Positions 17,092 through 24,322 of a DNA stretch of 64,000 nucleotides are shown here, piece by piece. The notes under the pieces were generated by a model that was given only the letters and a program-made list of their open reading frames with translations, did not search any database and had not been told where the DNA came from. Numbering within the stretch: the stretch's first letter is position 1; each line of letters begins with the position of its first letter. The DNA is from Deltaproteobacteria bacterium (GTDB taxonomy: Bacteria > Desulfobacterota > GWC2-55-46): assembly GCA_016182655.1 (NCBI GenBank), contig JACPGB010000024.1:180755-244754 (forward strand). Direction: 5' to 3'. The position numbers and the translations under genes were made by a program.

Positions 17092-18306
17092 ATGGATGTG
17101 GCAGAACTCTTTAATGGCGTTTCGGTTGTAATTGATGATGAAGTAAATGATCCGACTGCAAATATAAGAAATATTTTAAATCAGATAAAGAATCAGAATA
17201 TTCCAGTACTGACCTATGATGCCATTCCGTCAGAGGAAGTTATCTCTAACTTTCGAAATCTTTCGTTTGTTTTATTAGATTGGCGACTAGTCAAAAATAA
17301 TATTTCCACTGATGAATTTGAAGAAGGCGTATCTATACCACAGACCTTACAAACAGCTGAGGCCCGTATAAATATTGATTTTATAAAAAGACTTAAGGAG
17401 GTTTGTTTCTGCCCTGTCTTTATTTTTACGAATGAAGATAAAAACGAAATCATTGCTGCTCTCGAGGCAGAAGGATTGTACAAAACGACTAAGCCCAATC
17501 ATATATTTATAAAATCAAAGTCCGAAATAAAAGGCAGAACCAAGCTCTTTGCCGAAATTAGAAAGTGGATAAAAAATAATCCGTCTGTTTATGTTTTAAA
17601 GGAATGGGAGAGAGAATATCAAAAATCTAAGAACAAACTTTTTTCAGATTTTCATGCGTTAAGCTCAGTTTGGCCTAGAATTATGTGGAAAAATTTTGAA
17701 GATGATGGAGTGAATAGATCTTTTGAATTGGGTGAGCTCATTTCTAGAAACCTTCACACCAGAATGGCACCATTCGAGTTTTCTGAAGAAATACTAAATA
17801 AAAAAGGAGTTAAAATAGAAAAAAGTGAGCTTAGATGTGTTTTGGAAGGTGAGCGATATTTAAAAAATAGCTGCCTGCATACGAATGCCATTTCTACAGG
17901 CGATATCTTCAAAGTGGTAGACGAGGCGGCCAATGCTCGTTATTTTCTGAATATTCGTGCTCAGTGTGATTTAGTGCGAAGTTCAAGTCTTGATAATGTT
18001 GAACTTTACTGTTTGAAGGGTAAGGTAATCACAGAGGATGATATTAAATCTAAAAAAGGAATTCCCTTTAAGCATGGGCAATTCATCGAGAAAGTTAATC
18101 ATGCGATTATCACATTCATTGATGACGGATGCATTCTTGATTTCTCATTTAGAGATTTGGTAATCAAGAAGTGGAAAGATCTTAAGAGTAAACGCATTGG
18201 TCAATTACTTCCGCCTCATATTAACCGAATACAACAACGTTACGCGTTGTATTTACAACGACAGGGCCTTCCACGCACACCTGATATCGCCTTGTTCGGA
18301 CGATAG
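17092..18306 (+). CDS. Receiver-domain protein with large unrecognised C-terminal region
   Basis: 404 residues from the ATG at 17092, preceded by GGGGAGG (17076-17082); the frame is open further upstream from a TTG, but that start would lie inside the previous gene. The N-terminus is an atypical receiver with all key residues: D15-D16 (VVIDDE), D63 (FVLLDWRL), T113 (FIFTNED) and K141 (HIFIKSK). About 45 extra residues sit between strands 3 and 4. Residues about 160-404 match no family I know and show no HTH. Partner of the GHKL kinase-like protein encoded 1 bp upstream; phosphorylation of D63 would be the switch. Last gene of the cassette. Confidence 0.82.
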   Translation: MDVAELFNGVSVVIDDEVNDPTANIRNILNQIKNQNIPVLTYDAIPSEEVISNFRNLSFVLLDWRLVKNNISTDEFEEGVSIPQTLQTAEARINIDFIKRLKEVCFCPVFIFTNEDKNEIIAALEAEGLYKTTKPNHIFIKSKSEIKGRTKLFAEIRKWIKNNPSVYVLKEWEREYQKSKNKLFSDFHALSSVWPRIMWKNFEDDGVNRSFELGELISRNLHTRMAPFEFSEEILNKKGVKIEKSELRCVLEGERYLKNSCLHTNAISTGDIFKVVDEAANARYFLNIRAQCDLVRSSSLDNVELYCLKGKVITEDDIKSKKGIPFKHGQFIEKVNHAIITFIDDGCILDFSFRDLVIKKWKDLKSKRIGQLLPPHINRIQQRYALYLQRQGLPRTPDIALFGR

Positions 18307-18583
18307 AAACCATAAGCTGCCAAATCAATTTTTGCTAAATGGTACAGTGGGCCGGCGAAGGAACAAGTGTTCCTTATGAAGAAATTGCTGTTACCATAAT
18401 CTTTAGGTGCATGGACGTAGTCCGACAGCCTGACTGAGAGTTTTCAGCGTAACCAAATCGTAACCGAAATCGTCCAAAAAGGCTTTAAAAGGCGGAAAAT
18501 ACGTAAAGGACGGATGGCCAAAAAGCGCTTATATTTCAACTATGTGCAGGTAAAAGGCCCGGTTATGATTTTTGATTTAACGC
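18307..18583. other. Intergenic end of the genomic island
   Basis: 277 bp with no supported gene. Short frames occur in all phases without ribosome sites. The stretch ends at the tRNA 3'-half copy at 18584. The 5' half of a tRNA is not present here (no acceptor strand AGCGGGG, no D-arm). Confidence 0.4.
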
Positions 18584-18629
18584 GCTCATAACCCGAAGGT
18601 CGCAGGTTCAAATCCTGTCCCCGCTACCA
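18584..18629 (+). repeat. 3' half of a CAU tRNA (attachment-site remnant, island right end)
   Basis: 46 bp read as a tRNA from the anticodon loop onward: loop CTCATAA with anticodon CAT, strand CCCGA, variable loop, T-arm GCAGG-TTCAAAT-CCTGT, acceptor 3' strand CCCCGCT, discriminator A and CCA. The bases before it cannot pair with CCCGA, and no D-arm or 5' acceptor exists, so it is not a tRNA gene. The CCC following the CAT loop fits an initiator Met tRNA. Integrases that use tRNA 3' ends leave such a copy at the far end of the element. The orientation implies that the element lies to the left. Confidence 0.75.
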
Positions 18630-18640
18630 AAATAAAAAAA

Positions 18641-18671
18641 AGAGGGCGTCCCTGGACGCCCTCTTTTTTTT
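18641..18671. terminator. Rho-independent terminator after the tRNA fragment
   Basis: AGAGGGCGTCC (18641-18651) pairs with GGACGCCCTCT (18654-18664), with an A-run before and a T-run after. It probably belonged to the original tRNA transcription unit. Confidence 0.85.
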
Positions 18672-18798
18672 ATTTCTGACGGCAGGATTTGAAAGCAACC
18701 GAGCGCCGAGCGAAGAGCGAGGAAGAGGCCTTTCGGGAGAAAGGCCGGAAGCGAGTTTGCCCGGCCAGAGTGAGAAAGCGGGAGCGAGCGAACGCGGC

Positions 18799-18819
18799 CA
18801 AATCCTGTCCCCGCTACCA
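18799..18819 (+). repeat. Second copy of the last 21 bases of the tRNA
   Basis: CAAATCCTGTCC-CCGCTACCA here is identical to 18609-18629, 190 bp away. Between the copies lies a GC-rich, purine-biased stretch (18672-18798) with repeated 'GAGCGA' and 'GGCC' words and no gene. It may be a second, nested attachment site, or a transcribed tRNA-end repeat like those behind tyrT of E. coli. Confidence 0.7.
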
Positions 18820-18827
18820 GTTTTATC

Positions 18828-18859
18828 AAGGGGTTACGGCGCAAGCTGTAGCCCCTTTT
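18828..18859. terminator. Hairpin terminator
   Basis: AAGGGGTTACGGC and GCTGTAGCCCCTT pair around GCAA and are followed by TT. Nearly the same hairpin recurs at 28751-28786. Confidence 0.75.
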
Positions 18860-18882
18860 CTTTGGACTGTGCTAAAATTGTG

Positions 18883-19143
18883 CTAATCCTCCCCGAATCT
18901 CACCTGTTCTATGGCAGTCCAAAGCGGGTGTGTCTTCCATCTTGTGATGTTTTTGTTGGTGTCCTCTAACGCAAGCCTTAGCCATTCCTGAGTGCAGTAC
19001 CGCCATATGTCATTGCTGTATTCGATCAATTCATCGACCGTATTTACGGACATCTGCTTTAAGACTATCCTTTTAAGTTGAAACTCCAATCTCCACACAT
19101 CCACATCCCGCGCTTTGTCCCAGCCGTTCTTATCCCATACGGC
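18883..19143 (-). pseudogene. Fragment of a plasmid/phage-type replication initiator
   Basis: The frame is open from just after a TAG (19144-19146) to a stop at 18883, about 86 codons. It reads VWDKNGWDKARDVDVWRLEF (first 20 residues), then QLKRIVLKQM..., WRYCTQEWLRL and a final RWKTHPLWTAIEQ. The order VWR-EFQLRR ... LWRYLT-EWLRL ... RWPTHP-W is what I know from the C-terminal part of replication initiators of small rolling-circle or filamentous elements. The N-terminal catalytic part is missing, so this is a remnant. A GTG at 19104 could start a 73-residue peptide. Confidence 0.55.
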
Positions 19144-19219
19144 CTAATGCTTTTTGCCCTTGCACCTTGTTAAACAGAGGCCGATGTGCGCCCGCCCGCT
19201 ACGCGGGCATCGGCCATCC

Positions 19220-19468
19220 TTAGTTCCCCTTGCCTTGAGGCACCAAGGACAGGTAGATCTTCTTGTTTCTTTCCGAGACGCCAGCTACCGTGAAGTTTAC
19301 GACCTCTGCTTCCTTGTAGCTGTGGAACTTGTCATCCCATATCTGGCCGACATACATGTTTTTCTTGCTGTCAGCGTCTATGAGAAACAGCTCCTTTAGT
19401 GACTGCTTGCCGCGCTTGGTCTCTATCTCCCTGTTCTCGCAACCTACAACCATCGCCCTGATCTGCAT
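19220..19468 (-). CDS. Small hypothetical protein next to the initiator remnant
   Basis: 82 residues. GGAAAGGAGG precedes the ATG at 19468 (about 8 bases), which decides this start over an upstream frame extension. The sequence alternates beta-strand-like segments (IRAMVVGCENREIE, LKELFLIDAD, AEVVNFTVAGVS, KIYLSLVPQ), as expected for a small OB-like or single-strand-binding fold. Its place next to a replication-initiator fragment makes a role in replication of a small mobile element plausible, but I recognise no family. Good ribosome site and likely still translated. Confidence 0.6.
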   Translation of the reverse strand: MQIRAMVVGCENREIETKRGKQSLKELFLIDADSKKNMYVGQIWDDKFHSYKEAEVVNFTVAGVSERNKKIYLSLVPQGKGN

Positions 19469-19507
19469 TGCTATCACCTCCTTTCCTTGTGAGCTGAAAT
19501 AAAAAAA

Positions 19508-19555
19508 GCCGAGACTGATTAAAATGCGTGCTTGCATGCATTAATCAATCTCGGC
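19508..19555. repeat. Long hairpin upstream of the small mobile-element gene
   Basis: GCCGAGACTGATTAA (19508-19522) pairs with TTAATCAATCTCGGC (19541-19555), 14 of 15 positions; the loop contains a further ATGC/GCAT pair. No T-run follows on either strand, so it is not a standard terminator. It could be an origin or packaging structure of the relic element, or an operator. Confidence 0.6.
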
Positions 19556-19832
19556 CAGTTAAGTGTGTTGGTTGTTCGGGCTTAAGTAGTTTAGTCGGTA
19601 AAAGTAAGACTCAGAGTTAGTTTTGTAAGTGCCCGGTTATTTTTTTATGTGTACCGTATAAGTTTATAGTTTTATAAGTGCACTCTATATTCAGCTTTGG
19701 TTTATCGCTCTATAATCGCCTCCCAATAAGATTTTGAAAAAAGATTTATTTTTCCTCTTCGATTTTCATCCAGATTTTCTTGCCTTCGTTTTTTGTTGGA
19801 AAACTAAAATTATTGAGAGGAGGTTACTAAGG

Positions 19833-20015
19833 ATGAATTTTATTGACCATTTTTTACACTTGCTATTTATTGATGAAAGGCTTATAAAAATTAAACACGC
19901 AATACGATACGAAATACGGACGCTGAGACCGGCCGTAGCGGTTAATATTCACCGCCAAAAGTTCATTCCGGGGTCAGGCGGTTACCATATCATTTATCCA
20001 ATCAGTCGTTACTGA
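19833..20015 (+). CDS. Possible small protein ahead of cas6
   Basis: 60 residues (MNFIDHFLHLLFIDERL...). AGGAGG ends 9 bases before the ATG at 19833, and the frame runs to 2 bp before the cas6 start. No known domain. The frame may be a chance one in an otherwise empty stretch (19556-20017). If real, it is the first gene of the CRISPR operon. Confidence 0.3.
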   Translation: MNFIDHFLHLLFIDERLIKIKHAIRYEIRTLRPAVAVNIHRQKFIPGSGGYHIIYPISRY

Positions 20016-20017
20016 AT

Positions 20018-21001
20018 ATGACAAGGGCTAAGCATCCGATGATAAAATTCAGCCTGATATTGAAAGCCTTAAGCCCTATTGCGTTGCCGACGTACAAGGG
20101 TAGCACGCTTCGAGGCGGCTTCGGCCATGCTTTCAAAAAAGTTATCTGTACTGTAAGAAATAAAGAGTGTAGCGACTGCCTTCTTAAAACAAAGTGCATA
20201 TATTCATATGTATTTGAAACCCCGCCTCCCGAAGATTCACGGATACTCCGCAAGTATGAAAAAGCCCCCCATCCCTTCGTTATAGAGCCGCCCTTTGAGA
20301 CAAAGACGAATTATCAACCCGGCGACACCATTACTTTCGGTCTCGTACTCATAGGAAGGGCTGTTGAATACCTCCCTTACTTCATCTATACCTTTGAAGA
20401 ACTTGGAAAGATGGGAATAGGGAAGGGAAAAGGCAAATATGAACTGATGGATGTGAACTACGAAGGAAAGCAGATATACAATTCAGTGGATAGACAATTA
20501 AAACCGGTAATTCATAACTCCCCTTCCATCCCCTCTTACATTAAGAGAGGAAAAGAGGAGATTCCACCCTCGGACAATGGGAAATTGAATAGGATTACTC
20601 CTGACTGTGATCTCCTAACTCTTAACTTTACTACCCCTACCCGCATCGTAGTAAATGAAGACCTTGTCGTTGACCTCGAATTCCATCACCTCATAAGAAG
20701 CCTGCTCAGGCGCATCTCTACCCTTTCATACTTCCACTGCGGAGAAAGGCTTGACCTCGACTTCAAAGGTCTCATAGAAAGGGCGCAGAGTGTGAAGGTG
20801 AAAGAAAGAAAAACAGAGTGGCATGATTGGGAAAGATATTCCGCGAGGCAGGACACGAGGATGAAGTTAGGCGGATTTGTTGGGCGAGCTGTTTTTCGCG
20901 GAGAGTTTGCCGAATTCATGCCGTTTTTGAAGGTAGGCGAGACGCTTCACGTGGGCAAGGGTACGAGCTTCGGGCTGGGCAAGTACAGAATGGAGTCATG
21001 A
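20018..21001 (+). CDS. cas6: Cas6 pre-crRNA endoribonuclease
   Basis: 327 residues; a start at 20039 (MIKFSLILKALSPIALP) is also possible, since no good ribosome site marks the first ATG. RAMP-type protein: N-terminal strand and PTYKGSTLRGGFGHAF, a Cys cluster CSDCLLKTKC (about 50), LVLIGRAVEYLPYFI, and the C-terminal glycine-rich loop VGETLHVGKGTSFGLGKYRM. This layout is the Cas6 family used by type III loci. It would cut the array transcript inside each repeat, leaving the 8-base 5' tag ATTGAAAC. Its stop overlaps the start of cas10 (ATGA), so it is co-transcribed. Confidence 0.9.
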   Translation: MTRAKHPMIKFSLILKALSPIALPTYKGSTLRGGFGHAFKKVICTVRNKECSDCLLKTKCIYSYVFETPPPEDSRILRKYEKAPHPFVIEPPFETKTNYQPGDTITFGLVLIGRAVEYLPYFIYTFEELGKMGIGKGKGKYELMDVNYEGKQIYNSVDRQLKPVIHNSPSIPSYIKRGKEEIPPSDNGKLNRITPDCDLLTLNFTTPTRIVVNEDLVVDLEFHHLIRSLLRRISTLSYFHCGERLDLDFKGLIERAQSVKVKERKTEWHDWERYSARQDTRMKLGGFVGRAVFRGEFAEFMPFLKVGETLHVGKGTSFGLGKYRMES

Positions 21002-23637
21002 AAATGGAATCTTTGTATAATAGCGTCGTGCTCGCCGCGCTCCTCCATGACATAGGTAAGCTTATTCACCGTCAAAGCGGAGCTAAGTACCATCAGACAG
21101 GTGGACATGCCAAGGCGTCATACGATTTTGTAGAAAAACACGCCGGGAAATTAAAAAATTGCGACCTTTATGACATAGACCTCGTTGCTTTTCTCGTCAA
21201 GAGTCACCATTCGTATACAGCAAAAGACATATATATACCTCAATGCTTAAAAGGCACGCCCGAAGAAGAGGTAAAGAAGAAAATTCATGACCTCGTCAGG
21301 ATAGTGAAGGACGCGGACAGCTATTCTTGCACGGAAAGAGACAAAGACGAACAGGACAAGAGAGACGGCGAAAAAAGACTTGCCAGACTCGATTCCATAT
21401 TCTCCTGCATGAGCATTGAAACAACGGCACGTACCGAGTGGGCCAAAAGCCAATATAATCTCGGCGAGCTTGACCCGGCACGAAATTTTCCTGATAGTTC
21501 ATTTAAGGAACTCAATGATAGCGATATTCATAGTCATATAGAAAAACTCGAATCGGCTCTGCCCGATTTCTCACACTTCAAGAAGTTCGACGCCGTGCTC
21601 GCCGCATGGATAGACCTCCTTGAAAGGTACACATGGTGCGTGCCGAGCGATACGCGCTACGAGTTTACCGACATCTCGCTCTTCGATCACCTGAGAAGCT
21701 CGGCGGCAATCGCCGCATGCCTCTATAGAACCCACGAAGATGAGATAGGAACATGGTCTTTTAGCAGAAAAGAAGAGATAACTCTCGTTGCGGGCGATTT
21801 TTCAGGCATACAGGACTATATATTTCACATAACCAACGTCGGCACAGGCGGCGCGGCCAAGAGGCTCCGTGCTCGATCTTTTTACGTAACGCTATTTACC
21901 GAGGCAACGGTGCACAAGGTTCTCCACGCCTTAAATATGCCGTTGCTATGCAACATATTTTCGTCTGGCGGCAAATTCATGCTCCTCGTGCCGAGTAAAG
22001 ATAAAGAAGAAATGGATAAAAAACTTCAACAGGTCAAAAAGGAGATTGAACGGGAAATCCATAAACATCACTTTAGCGTCTTTTCCTTCCTTATGTCGTG
22101 GAAGGCTATCAAGTCTTTTAAAAAAGACATGAAGGTGCTGGACTTCGTCGAACTCGCGGGCGAGATGTTCCACATGCTCGAGACCGAAAAGGCCGGCAGG
22201 GCCCGCGGCGCTCTTACTGCCGCTGATGGCCGATGGGACCCCGGGGCCTTCAAGGCGACAAAACTCTACGAGTCATACGGCACTCACGGCGACTGCAAGG
22301 TCTGCGGCCGGGGACCGGCGGAACGAAACGACGGAGAGGGAGGCGATGTCGGCACGTGCCGTTTTTGCCATAGAGACAAAGAGATTATTGGAAAAAAACT
22401 CCCAAAGGCCGACTACGTCGCCTTTGGGAGGGGACGGCCAACTGAAGGAGACGGCAGGATATGGCTCTTTGACCCGGCGGGGGACGGCTGTGACGGATAC
22501 TATGCCGAGATACTTGAAGGAAAGACTGAAAAAACAGATGACTTTTATCTCGTCTACGCCTTGAGTGACGTAGCCGCAACAGATACGCTCTCACCCAGTC
22601 AGCCTTCAATAAAAAGATTTATAGCAAACCACGTGCCGACAGAGAATGGCGCCGGTGATATCCTCCCATTCGACAAGATCGCCGAACTCTCGCGCTGGAC
22701 GAAAGATAGCATGGAATACGGGAGCGACCTCCTTGGCGTGCTCAAGGTAGATATAGACAACCTTGGTCTCCTCTTCAGCAAGGGTTTCGAGTTTAAAAGG
22801 AACGGCAACGAGGGCGAAAATTGTGACCGCAAGACGCCGTCCCGGTTTCTGACCCTCAGCAGGATGATAGACCTTTTCTTCTCCGGCTGGATGAAAAAGT
22901 CTCTCGCCTGCTCCGATACGGAAGGCGTCAAAAAAAGGTTTGCAGGGCTGGAAGAGAGCTCCAGCGCACTGCTCGGCGGTTACCTCGACAAATCCTGCAT
23001 CGACTTAAAAAATATTTACACGGTTTATTCTGCAGGAGATGACATGGTTTTGGTCGGCCCATGGGAGACGATGATAGTGTTTGCCCTTTACCTCCATCAG
23101 AGCTTTACAAGTTTCACCGGTGGGAACCCTTCCTTCACCATTTCGGCCGGGCTTGCCTTTGTGAAGCCTAAATATCCTGTGGCCTATGCCATAAGGCTCG
23201 CGGATGAGCTGTTGGAAAAATCCAAGGAAAGCGAAAAAAACAGGATTACCCTGTTCGGCACAACGGTTGAATGGAAGGCTATGGACAAGCTCGTGGACTT
23301 CTTTCTTAGTCTTGATAAATTTTTTAACGACAAAAAATCCAAAGTCAACGCGTCCTTCCTTTACAGACTGCTCGGCTACAACGAGATGGCCCTTGATTAT
23401 GTAAAGAATAAGAAAGTGAATGGCCTCAAATATCTCTCGGCCCTGAGCTACGATATAGAAAGGAACATAATAAAGAGGAACAAGGACGGACGGATCATAA
23501 GCGGCGAAGAAGAGCAAAGGTTATTCGAAGTCCTGCAAGGACACGCGGTGCCGAAAGATGACTCCATTATAAGCAACATCAAGATACCGGTTTTTTGGGC
23601 TTTATATCGGAATAGGAGGGCTGACAGGGATGAGTGA
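20998..23637 (+). CDS. cas10: Cas10/Csm1, large subunit of the type III-A complex
   Basis: 879 residues; an ATG at 21004 has better spacing to GGAG. HD nuclease motif HDIGK at 17-21. First palm domain around LVAGDFSGIQDYIF. Zinc finger C433-C436 and C454-C457. Second palm with LKVDIDNLGLLF and the cyclase loop, read here as SAGDD (A679-G680-D681-D682) in place of GGDD; the two catalytic aspartates are kept. Csm1 cuts single-stranded DNA with HD and makes cyclic oligoadenylate with the palm when target RNA is bound. No Csm6/Csx1 effector gene is in the window. Confidence 0.93.
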   Translation: MKMESLYNSVVLAALLHDIGKLIHRQSGAKYHQTGGHAKASYDFVEKHAGKLKNCDLYDIDLVAFLVKSHHSYTAKDIYIPQCLKGTPEEEVKKKIHDLVRIVKDADSYSCTERDKDEQDKRDGEKRLARLDSIFSCMSIETTARTEWAKSQYNLGELDPARNFPDSSFKELNDSDIHSHIEKLESALPDFSHFKKFDAVLAAWIDLLERYTWCVPSDTRYEFTDISLFDHLRSSAAIAACLYRTHEDEIGTWSFSRKEEITLVAGDFSGIQDYIFHITNVGTGGAAKRLRARSFYVTLFTEATVHKVLHALNMPLLCNIFSSGGKFMLLVPSKDKEEMDKKLQQVKKEIEREIHKHHFSVFSFLMSWKAIKSFKKDMKVLDFVELAGEMFHMLETEKAGRARGALTAADGRWDPGAFKATKLYESYGTHGDCKVCGRGPAERNDGEGGDVGTCRFCHRDKEIIGKKLPKADYVAFGRGRPTEGDGRIWLFDPAGDGCDGYYAEILEGKTEKTDDFYLVYALSDVAATDTLSPSQPSIKRFIANHVPTENGAGDILPFDKIAELSRWTKDSMEYGSDLLGVLKVDIDNLGLLFSKGFEFKRNGNEGENCDRKTPSRFLTLSRMIDLFFSGWMKKSLACSDTEGVKKRFAGLEESSSALLGGYLDKSCIDLKNIYTVYSAGDDMVLVGPWETMIVFALYLHQSFTSFTGGNPSFTISAGLAFVKPKYPVAYAIRLADELLEKSKESEKNRITLFGTTVEWKAMDKLVDFFLSLDKFFNDKKSKVNASFLYRLLGYNEMALDYVKNKKVNGLKYLSALSYDIERNIIKRNKDGRIISGEEEQRLFEVLQGHAVPKDDSIISNIKIPVFWALYRNRRADRDE

Positions 23638-23893
23638 TTATAGGGCGCTTGTCGTATCAGACATATTTAATGTCAAAACAGATGATTGCCTGCATGAAGT
23701 CTTCACGCACGTTATGTCGTGTGTGTCTTCCCACTTTTTGAGTTCATACTCAACCGATGAAGATGTGTATCATATTAACGATTTAATGCGACAGTGTTTG
23801 GAAGATATTTACGTTAAGAATGAAAGGGCTGTTCTGGCGCAAATAACTAAACGGCAAAAAACACTTAAGAAGGGAACGGGGGCTAAATCATGA
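23630..23893 (+). CDS. Small unknown gene inserted between cas10 and csm2
   Basis: 87 residues, overlapping cas10 by 8 bp and csm2 by 4 bp (ATGA), with AGGAGG a few bases before the ATG. It is thus embedded in the operon and probably translated with it. It begins MSDYRALVVSDIFNVK, has a His/Cys-containing helical middle (CLHEVFTHVMSCVSSHF) and a basic C-terminus. No Cas family I know fits; Csm2 itself is the next gene. It may be a structural accessory, or a regulator such as an anti-effector. Confidence 0.7.
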   Translation: MSDYRALVVSDIFNVKTDDCLHEVFTHVMSCVSSHFLSSYSTDEDVYHINDLMRQCLEDIYVKNERAVLAQITKRQKTLKKGTGAKS

Positions 23894-24321
23894 CTAACTA
23901 CTTTTATTCAGATAAGGCTTCAAGGACGATAAAGGAGGAACTACTTTTAGGGCAAGCCAAGAAGTGGGCCGCGTCCTTTATCAGGCCAGCACAACCGAGG
24001 GAGAGTTGGCAAAAAAACCCTAAGCTCAATTCGGCTCAGTTAAGGAGGTTCTACGGCGAGGTCAAGGCGCTGGAAGACCGCGTAAGGCATAAGGATAAAC
24101 CGAAAGAAGAGTTTCTCAAGATCAGGCCGCTTGTAAAGATGCTCAAGTCCAAAGCCGCGCATGCGTGCCCCACAAGCGGGTCGGACAGGAAGGTGCCGGA
24201 GGAGTTCAGGAAATACATGGAAGATATGGTAGATAACGTGGCGGACTGGGACGACTTCAGGGCCTTTGCCCTCTGTTTCGAGGCGGTGGTCGGATACTTT
24301 TACGGCGAAGGAGGGAGATGA
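23890..24321 (+). CDS. csm2: Csm2, small subunit of the type III-A complex
   Basis: 143 residues, all-helical. The diagnostic segment LNSAQLRRFYGEVKALEDRV (about 42-61) is followed by a Lys-rich stretch (KIRPLVKMLKSKAAHA) and an acidic C-terminal helix (DWDDFRAFALCFEAVVGYF). Csm2 lines the crRNA-target duplex opposite the Csm3 backbone. It overlaps the upstream small gene by 4 bp; csm3 begins 1 bp after its stop. Confidence 0.9.
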   Translation: MTNYFYSDKASRTIKEELLLGQAKKWAASFIRPAQPRESWQKNPKLNSAQLRRFYGEVKALEDRVRHKDKPKEEFLKIRPLVKMLKSKAAHACPTSGSDRKVPEEFRKYMEDMVDNVADWDDFRAFALCFEAVVGYFYGEGGR

Positions 24322-24322
24322 G

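Noticed and set aside
18584..18629. A functional tRNA gene
   Set aside because: No 5' acceptor strand, D-arm or 5' anticodon-stem strand upstream; only the 3' half is present.
19508..19555. XerCD dif-like site
   Set aside because: The arms do not show the dif core; the stem is longer and the spacing is wrong.
20827..20997. Upstream extension of cas10 into cas6
   Set aside because: The extension overlaps cas6 and does not resemble Cas10; the HD motif sits 17 residues after the ATGA overlap start at 20998.
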